A program made the translations under genes and the position numbers. From positions 1 to 49,350 of the forward strand of contig JAGXIR010000221.1 of the NCBI GenBank assembly GCA_024635605.1: 49,350 nt of DNA. The letters are read 5' to 3'. The notes beneath the pieces are model-generated. The model saw only the letters and a program-made list of their open reading frames with translations. It was not told where the DNA came from and did no database searches. Shown here in pieces: positions 28,018 through 36,758 of this stretch; position 1 is the first letter of the stretch, and the number at the start of each line of letters is the position of its first letter. The stretch is from Sunxiuqinia sp. GTDB lineage: Bacteria > Bacteroidota > Bacteroidia > Bacteroidales > Prolixibacteraceae.

Positions 28018-28581
28018 TTATATCGTTAAAATCTCTTGATTTTTATCCTCCAATAAGCTGTCGACCTTTTTACCGAAGTTATCGGTCATCTCTTGCACCT
28101 CTGCTCCGGCAATTTTTTCCTGGTCTTCAGACAAGCCATCTTTTAAAAGCTTTTTCAAGCCTTCGTTGGCTTCTTTTCGTGCGCCGCGAATACTGATCCG
28201 GGCTTTCTCGCCTTCCTGACTCACTTGTTTGGTCAGGTTTTTCCGGCGTTCTTCGGTCAATGGCGGAACATTAATCCGAATGGTTTCACCATTATTTTCA
28301 GGATTGAAACCCAGGTTGGCATTCATAATTGCTTTTTCAATGGGCGAAATCATCGACTTTTCCCAAGGTTGAACAGCAATGCTACGTGCGTCTGGTGTAC
28401 TAATGTTGGAAACTTGATTTAAAGGAGTCATACTTCCGTAGTAGTCAACGACTATTCCGTCTAACATCCTGGTTGAAGCTTTGCCGGCACGAATATGAAC
28501 CAATTCATTTTCTAAATGGTCAATGGCAGCTTCCATCTTTTCTCTGCAAAGGTCAAGTATTAATTCTAATTCTTCTTCCAT
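28018..28581 (-). CDS. frr: Ribosome recycling factor
   Basis: RRF splits post-termination ribosomes together with EF-G. From the ATG at 28581 the product is 187 residues and shows MEAAIDHLENELVHIRAGKAS, VDYYGSMTPLNQVSNIS, SIAVQPWEKSMISPIEKAI and the C-terminal GLSEDQEKIAGAEVQEMTD helix. Codons upstream to 28668 give sequence foreign to the family. A TATATTTG -7 element lies at 28624-28617, so it likely has its own promoter although pyrH is only 107 bp upstream. Confidence 0.96.
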   Translation of the reverse strand: MEEELELILDLCREKMEAAIDHLENELVHIRAGKASTRMLDGIVVDYYGSMTPLNQVSNISTPDARSIAVQPWEKSMISPIEKAIMNANLGFNPENNGETIRINVPPLTEERRKNLTKQVSQEGEKARISIRGARKEANEGLKKLLKDGLSEDQEKIAGAEVQEMTDNFGKKVDSLLEDKNQEILTI

Positions 28582-28688
28582 ATCCAAATAAATGGTCCGT
28601 TTTTTTGTGCTGTGAGCAAATATAGAAAAAATTAAAGAATTCTGGAATTTCTTAACTTTTTTAATCAAAAATTGGCCTTAAAAGCGTT

Positions 28689-29399
28689 TTAAACGTGGAC
28701 AAGCGTTCCGATATCCTCGCCAGACAATACTTTCAGCAGGTTTCCTTTTTTGTCCATATTGAAAACTACAACGGGTAAATTGTTTTCCTTACACATGGTT
28801 GTTGCGGTCAGATCCATCACTTTTAATCCCTGGTGGTAGATTTCATCGAACGAAATCCGGTCAAACTTGGTGGCTGTCGGGTCTTTCTCCGGATCGGCAG
28901 TATAGATACCATCTACCCGTGTTCCTTTCAGCATGGCATCGGCTTCAATCTCAATTCCGCGTAGCGATGAACCGGTGTCGGTAGTAAAATAAGGGTTGCC
29001 GGTTCCGGCTGAAAAGATGGCGACTTCACCTCGTTCCAGGGTTTCAATGGCCTTGTCTTTCGAGTAAAACTCACCAACAGGCTCCATCCGGATCGCGGTG
29101 AGAACTCTGGACTTGACACCATTGGCTGTGAGCGCCGAATTCAGCGCCAGGCTGTTGATCACCGTGGCCAGCATACCCATTTGGTCGCCTTTTACGCGGT
29201 CAAATCCTTTGGCCGCTCCACTCAATCCGCGAAAAATATTTCCGCCGCCAATCACAATGCCAATCTGAACCCCCAAGGCTACGGCTTCCTTGATTTGAAC
29301 GGCGTAATCATTCAGTCGTTCCTGGTCAATACCGTACGCTTGGTCTCCCATGAGCGATTCGCCGCTCAGTTTTAACAGCACCCGTTTGTATGTTGTCAT
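28689..29399 (-). CDS. pyrH: UMP kinase
   Basis: PyrH phosphorylates UMP to UDP for pyrimidine nucleotide synthesis. The 236-residue protein starts MTTYKRVLLKLSGESLMG and has GIVIGGGNIFRG, KGDQMGMLATVINSLAL, GTGNPYFTTDTGSSLRGIEIEAD and GIYTADPEKDPTA, all standard in the bacterial amino-acid-kinase type. I used the ATG at 29399; a TTG at 29420 adds seven residues. The pyrH-frr order is common in bacteria. Confidence 0.97.
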   Translation of the reverse strand: MTTYKRVLLKLSGESLMGDQAYGIDQERLNDYAVQIKEAVALGVQIGIVIGGGNIFRGLSGAAKGFDRVKGDQMGMLATVINSLALNSALTANGVKSRVLTAIRMEPVGEFYSKDKAIETLERGEVAIFSAGTGNPYFTTDTGSSLRGIEIEADAMLKGTRVDGIYTADPEKDPTATKFDRISFDEIYHQGLKVMDLTATTMCKENNLPVVVFNMDKKGNLLKVLSGEDIGTLVHV

Positions 29400-29417
29400 T
29401 TTTTGTTTCGTTTCCTG

Positions 29418-29425
29418 CAAAGGTA
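29418..29425 (-). promoter_or_regulatory. Putative pyrH -7 promoter element
   Basis: TACCTTTG on the minus strand matches TAnnTTTG and lies 18 bp before the pyrH ATG. The -33 element is not clear, so this is a half-site call. Confidence 0.45.
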
Positions 29426-29538
29426 AAAATATTCTAAAATGGTGTTAACCCAATCGGGCGTCAATCGGATTTATTGAAGGAATGAATTTCGGTTTCATAA
29501 TTAATTACTAATTTTACGCCCGCTGATTTTCAAGAGAT

Positions 29539-29799
29539 ATGGAACAATTAAATGTGATTTTATTTTTGGTTGGTTTTTTCAGAACCTTATTTGTCATCGT
29601 GGTCATTTACTACCTGATCAAGATTCTTACAAAATATGTTCTGCCGCTGTTTATTAACCAGCCAAAACAACAGCGCGATTTTCGGGATCCCCGGAATTCC
29701 AAACCTGAAGGAGAAGTGACCATCGAGAAAGATCGCTATAACAGTGGTCGAATTCCGAAGGATGAAGGCGAGTATGTTGACTTTGAAGAAGTCGATTAA
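29539..29799 (+). CDS. DUF4834 family small membrane protein
   Basis: The 86-residue protein has one N-terminal membrane helix pair or long hairpin (LNVILFLVGFFRTLFVIVVIYYLIKIL) and a hydrophilic tail ending GEYVDFEEVD. This agrees with DUF4834, a Bacteroidota family of unknown function. The conserved acidic DFEEVD end is a hallmark. It is monocistronic, divergent from pyrH and about 100 bp before glyS. Confidence 0.8.
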   Translation: MEQLNVILFLVGFFRTLFVIVVIYYLIKILTKYVLPLFINQPKQQRDFRDPRNSKPEGEVTIEKDRYNSGRIPKDEGEYVDFEEVD

Positions 29800-29845
29800 T
29801 TGGGTAGAGGGCATAGATGTAGTATCTGATATTTTTTCAGCTATC

Positions 29846-29887
29846 ATCAAGTATCCAGCATCAAGTATCAATAATCAAGTATCAATA
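29846..29887 (+). repeat. Three tandem 14-bp repeats upstream of glyS
   Basis: ATCAAGTATC occurs at 29846-29855, 29860-29869 and 29874-29883 with an exact 14-bp period, each followed by a 4-base spacer (CAGC, AATA, AATA). The array ends about 18 bp before the glyS ATG. Confidence 0.9.
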
Positions 29888-29905
29888 TTTAATCATCAAT
29901 AACAT

Positions 29906-31459
29906 ATGGCTCAGGAAGATATTTTTAAGAAGCTGATCGCGCATTGTAAAGAGTATGGATTTGTATTTCAATCGAGCGAAATTTACGATGGGCTGGGTGC
30001 AGTGTACGATTACGGACAAAATGGAGTAGAACTTAAAAATAACATCAAAAAATATTGGTGGGACAGCATGGTCATGTTGCACGAAAATGTCGTCGGACTG
30101 GATTCGGCTATTTTCATGCACCCAACCATTTGGAAGGCTTCGGGCCACGTTGATGCGTTTAATGATCCGTTGATTGACAACAAGGATTCGAAAAAACGCT
30201 ACCGCGCCGATGTGTTGATTGAAGAGCAACTGGCCAAGTTCGAGGAAAAAATGGATAAGGAAGTGGCGAAGGCGCAAAAACGCTTTGGCGATGCCTTCGA
30301 TGAAAAACAGTTCCGCGAAACCAATCCACGAGTGCTGGCCAACCAGCAAAAATGGGATGAATTGCATGCCCGTTTTTCGAAAGCCTTAAATGATAATGAC
30401 CTGGCCGAATTGAAACAAATCATTGTGGATCAGGAAATCGTTTGCCCGTTGAGTGGGACGCGCAACTGGACCGATGTGCGCCAGTTTAACCTGATGTTTG
30501 GCACCGAAATGGGCTCGACAGCTGACGGCGCGTTGAAAGTTTATCTTCGTCCGGAAACGGCGCAGGGAATTTTCGTCAACTACCTGAACGTACAAAAAAC
30601 CGGACGCATGAAAATTCCGTTTGGTATTGCCCAAATTGGGAAAGCCTTCCGGAATGAGATTGTAGCCCGCCAGTTTATTTTCCGTATGCGCGAATTCGAA
30701 CAAATGGAAATGCAGTTTTTCGTTCGTCCCGGATCGGAGCTCGAATGGTTCGACAAGTGGAAGGAAACCCGTATGAAATGGCATCAGGCGCTTGGTTTTG
30801 GCGAGGAGAACTACCGCTTTCACGAGCACGAAAAACTCGCCCACTACGCTAACGCCGCCGTTGATGTGGAATACAAATTCCCCTTCGGTTTCAAGGAAGT
30901 GGAAGGCATTCACTCGCGTACTGACTTTGACTTGTCGCAGCACCAGGAATTCTCCGGAAAGAAAATTCAGTATTACGATCCGGAGTTGGAAAAATCGTAT
31001 GTCCCCTTTGTGGTGGAAACCTCCATTGGGGTCGACCGCATGTTCCTGCAAATCATGTCGGCTTCGTATTATGAAGAAGAACTGGAAGCGGCCAGCGGCA
31101 AAAAAGATACCCGTGTGATGCTGAAGTTGCCGGCGCCATTGGCTCCGATCAAACTGGCGGTGATGCCTTTGATTAAAAAAGACGGTTTGCCGGAAAAAGC
31201 ACGCGAGATTATCGACGACCTGAAATTCGATTTCAACTGTCAGTATGACGAGAAAGACTCGATTGGTAAGCGCTACCGTCGCCAGGATGCCATTGGAACG
31301 CCTTTCTGCGCCACTGTGGATCATCAAACACTGGAGGATGCAACAGTAACCATTCGCTACCGCGACACCATGCTGCAAGAGCGTGTGGCCATTGCCGACC
31401 TGAAAGGAATCATCGCCTCGCAGGTGAATTTCAAGGCGCTGTTTGCTAAATTGAAGTAA
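29906..31459 (+). CDS. glyS: Glycyl-tRNA synthetase (single-chain, class II)
   Basis: This enzyme charges tRNA-Gly. The 517-residue protein is the dimeric single-chain type (GlyQS/GRS1-like), not the bacterial alpha2-beta2 form. Visible parts are the N-terminal CKEYGFVFQSSEIYDGL, GAVYDYGQNGVELKNNI and YWWDSMV, an inserted helical region (about 75-150), motif 2 in GKAFRNEIVARQFIFRMREFEQMEMQ, the late class II segment VVETSIGVDRMFLQ, and the anticodon-binding domain (APIKLAVMPL through YDEKDSIGKRYRRQD). The start ATG is preceded by a short 14-bp repeat array. The gene is monocistronic. Gene naming in single-chain enzymes varies (glyS or glyQS). Confidence 0.93.
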   Translation: MAQEDIFKKLIAHCKEYGFVFQSSEIYDGLGAVYDYGQNGVELKNNIKKYWWDSMVMLHENVVGLDSAIFMHPTIWKASGHVDAFNDPLIDNKDSKKRYRADVLIEEQLAKFEEKMDKEVAKAQKRFGDAFDEKQFRETNPRVLANQQKWDELHARFSKALNDNDLAELKQIIVDQEIVCPLSGTRNWTDVRQFNLMFGTEMGSTADGALKVYLRPETAQGIFVNYLNVQKTGRMKIPFGIAQIGKAFRNEIVARQFIFRMREFEQMEMQFFVRPGSELEWFDKWKETRMKWHQALGFGEENYRFHEHEKLAHYANAAVDVEYKFPFGFKEVEGIHSRTDFDLSQHQEFSGKKIQYYDPELEKSYVPFVVETSIGVDRMFLQIMSASYYEEELEAASGKKDTRVMLKLPAPLAPIKLAVMPLIKKDGLPEKAREIIDDLKFDFNCQYDEKDSIGKRYRRQDAIGTPFCATVDHQTLEDATVTIRYRDTMLQERVAIADLKGIIASQVNFKALFAKLK

Positions 31460-31482
31460 GTTATAACCCAATATCGCAATTT

Positions 31483-31518
31483 GAGAGAGGCTGTCCCAAA
31501 AAGGACGGTCTCTTTTTT
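31483..31518 (+). terminator. Probable glyS terminator
   Basis: An imperfect hairpin (GAGA and GTCC pairing with GGAC and TCTC around an A-rich loop) is followed by a run of seven T, 25 bp after the glyS stop. The stem has an internal mismatch, so the call is moderate. Confidence 0.55.
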
Positions 31519-31731
31519 TAGCGGCGGATTGACACAGGTTGATCAGCTTCTTGATTTTTGGTTGGTCTTGTTTGAACACGATGCCGAAAAGATTTTGACA
31601 AAGCCAGCGCGGAGTTTGGGTGCGGCAGATTCCGATCTGCGGAAAATGAATTGCAGACGGAATGTCGCGATGACGAGTGGGAGAAATCACGGATCGGAAT
31701 CCGCGACACCCGGTACAATTCCACGCCCAAC
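31519..31731. other. Intergenic spacer with inverted repeat, possible relic
   Basis: The space between the convergent glyS and permease genes is GC-richer than most spacers here. GATTCCGATC (31628-31637) and GATCGGAATC (31692-31701) form a 10-bp inverted repeat with a 54-nt centre, and GCAGAT/ATCTGC (31625-31640) makes a smaller hairpin inside. Open frames cross it on both strands without stops but match nothing I know. Confidence 0.4.
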
Positions 31732-31763
31732 AAAAAAAGCCCCATGAAACCATGGAGCTTTTG
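31732..31763 (-). terminator. Terminator of the NCS2 permease operon
   Basis: On the minus strand AAAGCTCCATG, GTTT and CATGGGGCTTT form an 11-bp stem with one mismatch, followed by a T-run. It lies 23 bp beyond the permease stop. Confidence 0.75.
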
Positions 31764-31785
31764 ATATGATTTTGGTGAAATTCCC

Positions 31786-33075
31786 TTAGATGATGAATTT
31801 CACTATAAATAGCAGGGCCAACACATACATGACAATCGACACATCTTTGTGTTTTCCGGTCAGCAATTTCAGAATGACGTAAGCCAACATACCGAAAACG
31901 ATTCCTTCGGCAATGCTGTAGGCCAGTGGCATCATGACAATGGTGAAAAAGGCAGGAATCGACTCGGTGAAGTCTTCCATATCAATTTTCAGGATTGGTG
32001 TAAGCATGAATAAACCAACAATAATCAGCGCTGGTGCTGTTGCTGCTCCCGGAATCATGATAAACAGCGGAGCAAAAAACAAGGCGACTAGGAACAGACC
32101 CGCTACCGTCAGCGAAGTCAAACCGGTGCGTCCACCTTCAGCAACACCCGAAGCACTTTCCACATAAGTGGTTACCGTACTGGTTCCCAAAATAGAACCA
32201 ACTGTTGTACCAATGGCATCGGCAAACAGGGCTTGCTTGGCGCGTGGCACTTTGCCATCTTCTGTCAGCATATCGGCTTTCGACGAAACACCAACCAGGG
32301 TTCCAACCGTGTCAAACATATCGACAAACAGGAAGGTGAACAATACAACCAGCATGTCGATGGTGAAAATCTGGTGGAAATCGAATTTGAAGAAAATAGG
32401 TTCAATCGATGGCGGCAATGAAACCAGGTTTCCTTCGGGCATTTGGGTAACTCCGAATGGAATTCCGGCGATGGTCGCTGCAAAAATACCGATCAACAAG
32501 GCGCCTTTGACTTTTAGAGCCAGCAGAATACCAATCAGCAACACGCCAAACAAGGCGATCAAAACGCTTGGCGAGCCCATGTCTCCCAGTCCAACCAATA
32601 CGGCATCGTTGTTGACGATGACACCGGCGCCTTGCAAGCCAATAAAGGCGATAAACAGCCCGATACCAGCCGATACCGCATGCTTCATCGACATGGGGAT
32701 GGCATTGATAATGAGTTCGCGAATGTTGAAAGCCGTCAGCAGAAGGAAAATAATTCCTTCCAGGAACACGGCAGTCAAGGCAAATTGCCAGCTGTAGCCC
32801 ATGCCCAGCACCACGGTGAACGCGAAAAAGGCGTTCAATCCCATTCCAGGGGCCAGTGCGAAAGGCAGGCGTGCAACCAGGGCCATAACCAAGGTAGCCA
32901 CCAGCGCCGAAAGAGCAGTCGCTGTAAAGAGTGCGTTTTTATCCATTCCGGTGGCACTTAAAATACTGGGGTTAACCGCCAGAATATAAGCCATCGTCAT
33001 GAAGGTCGTGATTCCCGCTAAAACTTCCGTTTTTACGGTCGTGTTGTTTTCATCGAGTTTGAAAAAACGTTTCAT
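31786..33075 (-). CDS. NCS2-family purine permease (AzgA-like)
   Basis: This 429-residue inner-membrane transporter belongs to the AzgA branch of NCS2, which imports adenine, guanine or hypoxanthine with protons. Typical segments are TEVLAGITTFMTMAYILAVNP, PFALAPGMGLNAFFAFTVV, SAGIGLFIAFIGLQGAGVI and the DMFDTVGTLVGVSSKADML region with acidic substrate-site residues. About 12-14 membrane helices are apparent. It is 18 bp downstream of the DUF5020 gene and likely cotranscribed with it, which suggests a shared nucleobase or nucleoside uptake route. Confidence 0.92.
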   Translation of the reverse strand: MKRFFKLDENNTTVKTEVLAGITTFMTMAYILAVNPSILSATGMDKNALFTATALSALVATLVMALVARLPFALAPGMGLNAFFAFTVVLGMGYSWQFALTAVFLEGIIFLLLTAFNIRELIINAIPMSMKHAVSAGIGLFIAFIGLQGAGVIVNNDAVLVGLGDMGSPSVLIALFGVLLIGILLALKVKGALLIGIFAATIAGIPFGVTQMPEGNLVSLPPSIEPIFFKFDFHQIFTIDMLVVLFTFLFVDMFDTVGTLVGVSSKADMLTEDGKVPRAKQALFADAIGTTVGSILGTSTVTTYVESASGVAEGGRTGLTSLTVAGLFLVALFFAPLFIMIPGAATAPALIIVGLFMLTPILKIDMEDFTESIPAFFTIVMMPLAYSIAEGIVFGMLAYVILKLLTGKHKDVSIVMYVLALLFIVKFII

Positions 33076-33093
33076 GTTTGTGGAAGTTTTAGA

Positions 33094-33780
33094 TTAAAAG
33101 GTCCACTTGGCTGCCAAGGTTGGATTCACCTGAAAACCGTCTGTAGCAAAATTATTACTCAACTCAATCTCGGTACCGAATGAAAAATTCGGGCAGAAGT
33201 TGTACCACAGTTGTGGTTCAGTCAAAAAGCGGTAGTCGGTTCCCCAGAACATTTCTTCTTTCCAGAAATCGGCAAAACCAGTAAAAGTCAGTTTATTTTG
33301 CAGCATTTGAACAACCCAAACAGCAGTCAGCTGGAACGAAGCATCTTCTTTGTCTTTAATGTTTTTGTAGTTGGCTTGCAAGGTCAGGATTTTCGAGAAA
33401 TCGGCTGATGCCCAGGTGCGCTCGACTCCAGCCAGCCAGCAGTTTTCAATCGGGATGAATGGATTGCCTGCTCCATCAAGCTTAAATACCCCGGCGTTAA
33501 ATTCCACGCGTGGCATAAACTTTTGATTTTCCGTCCACTTAAACGCCCGTGCAATTTCCCAATACGCCAGCGATGCTCCGGTATTTACGTCGCGAACATC
33601 AGAACCATAATCCATGTCGATAAAAAAGAAGGTCGAACCGTACTTGTCGGGACGGAACATTTCAACTGTTGTTGTGATCAATTTTCGGGTTTCCCCAAAA
33701 TCATAATGCAACTGAACGTTCTGGGCCGAAGCGCCCAACGCAACAATGCTCACAAAAAGAGCCAGTAAAAGTTTCTTCAT
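33094..33780 (-). CDS. DUF5020 family outer-membrane protein (Tsx-like)
   Basis: The 228-residue protein has a signal peptide (MKKLLLALFVSIVALGASAQ) and alternating amphipathic strands ending in an aromatic residue (LAAKWTF), as expected for an outer-membrane beta-barrel. The opening NVQLHYDFGETR and TVEMFRPDKYGSTFFFIDMDYG match DUF5020, which is related to the nucleoside channel Tsx. With the purine permease gene directly downstream, a role in passing nucleosides or bases through the outer membrane is likely. Confidence 0.85.
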   Translation of the reverse strand: MKKLLLALFVSIVALGASAQNVQLHYDFGETRKLITTTVEMFRPDKYGSTFFFIDMDYGSDVRDVNTGASLAYWEIARAFKWTENQKFMPRVEFNAGVFKLDGAGNPFIPIENCWLAGVERTWASADFSKILTLQANYKNIKDKEDASFQLTAVWVVQMLQNKLTFTGFADFWKEEMFWGTDYRFLTEPQLWYNFCPNFSFGTEIELSNNFATDGFQVNPTLAAKWTF

Positions 33781-33984
33781 TTTGGTTTTAAATTAAAGTT
33801 TTCGAATTAAAGAAAGAAAGCGCTAAAATAGTAAAAAACAGCTACGACGAACCGTTTAAACTTCTTAACAAGCAGGATTTTGCATGCTCATTCAATCGTT
33901 GTATATTAAGGACAATTTCGTCTGATTTGATAGTGTTTTGAAATTCAGTCGTTTTAAGATGCAATCCTTAAATGTACTTGTAAA

Positions 33985-34881
33985 ATGAAAAAGATTAATC
34001 GTCGTGAATTTGTTCGAAAAGGAATAGTCGGGATGTCAGCCGTTTCGGCCGGTTTTGTTTTGTCAGGATTTGATGCTCCGGCCTATGGATCAGTTAACCA
34101 GGTGAAGCTTGGAGCAACGGGCTTGAATGTGTCGCAGCTGGCTTTTGGCTGCGGAACCAATGGGTGGGCACACGAGTCGGTGCTGACGCGCGGAGGCATG
34201 GAAGCCTTTAAAAAGGTGTCGCGCCATGCTTACGACCGTGGAGTGACCTTTATTGATACGGCCGATTCGTATGGTACCCATACCTTTGTTGGTGAGCTGT
34301 TTAAAGAAGTACCGCGCGACAATTTTCAGTTGATGACCAAGATCTGGACCGAAGATAACAGCTGGAACAAGGTGGTGCCGGTGCAGCAAACCCTGGATCG
34401 CTTTAAAAAAGAGTTGGGCACCGAATATTTTGATATTGTTTTGCTGCACTGCCTGATGAATGGGAATTGGGTGACGGAGAAAGCCTCGTTTCGCGACCAG
34501 CTTTCCGAAGCCAAACAAAAAGGAGAGGTGAAGCTGGTGGGTGTTTCGTGCCATAACATCGATGCCATGAAAGCGGCGGTGGTCGATCCATGGGTTGACG
34601 TGATTCTCGCCCGCATTAATCCTGGTCAGGTTCGAATGGACGGGACGCCCGAAGAGATTATGAAAATTCTCAAAACAGCCAAAGATAGCGGCAAAGGGGT
34701 GATTGGAATGAAGATCTTTGGCGGGGGCGATTTGACCCAGGAGGAAGTTCGTGAAAAATCGCTTAAATTTGCCTGGAAGAGTAGAAACGTGCACACGATG
34801 ACCATTGGCATGGAACAGACGGCTTATGTTGACGATGCGGTGGAGCGGATTGTGCGTATAACGAAAAATAATTCCGGCTGA
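33985..34881 (+). CDS. Tat-exported aldo/keto reductase family protein
   Basis: The 298-residue protein starts with a twin-arginine signal (NRREFVRKG, then a hydrophobic GMSAVSAGFVLSGF stretch), so it should be folded in the cytoplasm and exported to the periplasm. The AKR barrel follows, with the tetrad in DTADSYG (Asp, Tyr), LMTKIW (Lys) and VLLHCLM (His). It ends with KIFGGGDL and a typical C-terminal helix. Export with a bound NADP-like cofactor is unusual for AKRs but known in Tat-signal families of Bacteroidota. Substrate unknown. An acyl-CoA synthetase gene follows 23 bp downstream. Confidence 0.88.
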   Translation: MKKINRREFVRKGIVGMSAVSAGFVLSGFDAPAYGSVNQVKLGATGLNVSQLAFGCGTNGWAHESVLTRGGMEAFKKVSRHAYDRGVTFIDTADSYGTHTFVGELFKEVPRDNFQLMTKIWTEDNSWNKVVPVQQTLDRFKKELGTEYFDIVLLHCLMNGNWVTEKASFRDQLSEAKQKGEVKLVGVSCHNIDAMKAAVVDPWVDVILARINPGQVRMDGTPEEIMKILKTAKDSGKGVIGMKIFGGGDLTQEEVREKSLKFAWKSRNVHTMTIGMEQTAYVDDAVERIVRITKNNSG

Positions 34882-34904
34882 AGGAATAATTGAGAGGAAA
34901 ATTT

Positions 34905-36560
34905 ATGAACCAGACATTAGCTCCTCAAAGCCTGATCGGGCTTTATAAGGACTCGCTGCTGCAAAATTGGGATCTGCCGATGTTTTCGGACTATGGGGGT
35001 TCCACGTATCACTACGGGGAAGTGGCGCAAAAAATTCATCAAATCCATTTGTTTTTCAGGGAAAGTGGGATTCAAAAAGGAGACAAAGTCGCCCTGTTGG
35101 GCCGTAATTCGGCTAACTGGGCCATTTCTTTTTTAGCCACCATTGGCTATGGCGCTGTTGCGGTGCCGGTACTTCCCGATTTTAACCCGACCGATGTGCA
35201 TCACATTGTGGAACACTCCGGATCGAAGTTGTTGTTTGCCAGCGATCAGTTGTTTGAGAAGCTGGATGCCGAAGCCATGCCGCAACTTCAGGCGGTGGTG
35301 AGCTTAACGGCTTTCAACCTGCTTTTCGATCAGGATGGCGCCTGTTTCCCGGCCTGGGAACAGAACTTAAAGGCCGGAGTGGTCGACCTTATTTTACCCG
35401 AAAACTTTGGGATGGAAGAAGTTTCGGAAAACGATTTGTGTGTTATTTCTTACACCAGTGGAACTTCAGGCTTTACCAAAGGGGTAATGCTTTCGGCGCG
35501 GAACTTGTTGTCGAACATCATTTACGCTCGTGAGAACATGCCTTTGATAACCGCCAATAAAATCGTGTCGTTCCTGCCCATGGCACATGTGTTTGGTTTG
35601 TTGTTCGAATTTTTGTTCCCTGCCACCCGTGGTTGTCACATTACCTTTTTAAGCAAAACACCCACCCCGCAAGTCATTCTTAAAGCCTTTGGTGAAATTC
35701 AGCCTCATCTGATTTTATCTGTGCCCTTAGTGATTGAAAAAATATATAAGAAACGGATTCTTCCAAGCCTGGAAAAACCCATCATGAAATTATTGATGAA
35801 GGTTCCCGGGATTTCAGGCTTTCTGCATAAAAAAGTGAAAGAAAAGCTGGTTGGAACCTTTGGTGGTCGCTTTCATGAAATTGTGATTGGGGGTGCGCCC
35901 CTCAGCCAGGAAGTTGAGGAGTTCTTCCGGAAAATCAATTTCCCGTTTACCATTGGTTACGGCATGACCGAATGTGGTCCGCTCATTTCGTATGATGCGT
36001 GGCATACCACCCAACCCATGTCGGCCGGTAAACTGGTCGACCGCATGCAGGTGCGTATCGATTCCAGCGATCCGTACCGGGAAGTAGGCGAAATTCAGGT
36101 GAAAGGAGCCAACGTCATGCAAGGGTATTATAAAAATGAGGAGGCAACTCAGCAGGCCTTTACCGCTGATGGTTGGTTGAAAACCGGTGATCTGGGGCTG
36201 ATCGATTCGCAAAACTACATCTACATTAAAGGGCGGAGCAAAAATATGCTGTTGGGACCATCCGGTCAAAACATTTATCCCGAAGCGATTGAAGCCAAGC
36301 TGTCGAACTTACCCGGGATATTGGAGAACGTGGTGGTTGAGCGCGAAGGAAAGCTGGTCGCCCTGGTTTTTCCCGATCAGGAAGTCATCGGCGCACAGAA
36401 ACTCGATGAGGCTCATGTGGACAAATTGATGGAAGAAAACAGGCTGCATGCCAACCGCGAACTGCCCAAATACAGTCAGCTGGCCCGAATAGAGCTGGTG
36501 AGTCAGGAGTTCGAGAAAACACCCAAGCGGAATATTAAGCGATACTTATACACCAAATAA
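34905..36560 (+). CDS. AMP-binding long-chain acyl-CoA synthetase-like protein
   Basis: This is a 551-residue member of the ANL superfamily, which activates a carboxylic acid with ATP and usually passes it to CoA. Core motifs are SYTSGTSGFTKGVMLS (P-loop), IGYGMTECGPLIS, GWLKTGDLGLID and GRSKNMLLGPSGQNIYPE; the catalytic Lys sits in PKRNIKRYLY near the end. The LPMAHVFGLLFEFLFP segment resembles long-chain fatty acyl-CoA synthetases. I chose the ATG at 34905; a TTG five codons earlier is less likely. It shares the direction of the upstream AKR gene and ends at a strong terminator. Confidence 0.9.
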   Translation: MNQTLAPQSLIGLYKDSLLQNWDLPMFSDYGGSTYHYGEVAQKIHQIHLFFRESGIQKGDKVALLGRNSANWAISFLATIGYGAVAVPVLPDFNPTDVHHIVEHSGSKLLFASDQLFEKLDAEAMPQLQAVVSLTAFNLLFDQDGACFPAWEQNLKAGVVDLILPENFGMEEVSENDLCVISYTSGTSGFTKGVMLSARNLLSNIIYARENMPLITANKIVSFLPMAHVFGLLFEFLFPATRGCHITFLSKTPTPQVILKAFGEIQPHLILSVPLVIEKIYKKRILPSLEKPIMKLLMKVPGISGFLHKKVKEKLVGTFGGRFHEIVIGGAPLSQEVEEFFRKINFPFTIGYGMTECGPLISYDAWHTTQPMSAGKLVDRMQVRIDSSDPYREVGEIQVKGANVMQGYYKNEEATQQAFTADGWLKTGDLGLIDSQNYIYIKGRSKNMLLGPSGQNIYPEAIEAKLSNLPGILENVVVEREGKLVALVFPDQEVIGAQKLDEAHVDKLMEENRLHANRELPKYSQLARIELVSQEFEKTPKRNIKRYLYTK

Positions 36561-36596
36561 AAAATAAAGCCGGAACGAAAGTCCGGCTTTATTTTT
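36561..36596 (+). terminator. Terminator after the acyl-CoA synthetase gene
   Basis: AAAATAAAGCCGGA and TCCGGCTTTATTTT form a 14-bp perfect stem with a 7-nt loop, with T-rich ends in both directions. It starts directly after the stop codon. Confidence 0.9.
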
Positions 36597-36758
36597 AAAA
36601 TGGGTAGATTGGGAAGAAACTATTCTGGTAACTATTCTATAGGTTTATTCACCTTAGCGCAAATAGGTAACCCCCTTTTTCAAAAAAAACCATGAACTGA
36701 TCATTTTGGGGCCTAAAACACGCTATAACTCCAACGAACGATTAGATATTGTTTACTA

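Noticed and set aside
30386-31753. Long minus-strand open frame of 455 codons across glyS and the following spacer
   Set aside because: It is antisense to the conserved glyS gene; length comes from its codon bias. Only the part beyond 31460 is not explained, and it matches nothing I know.
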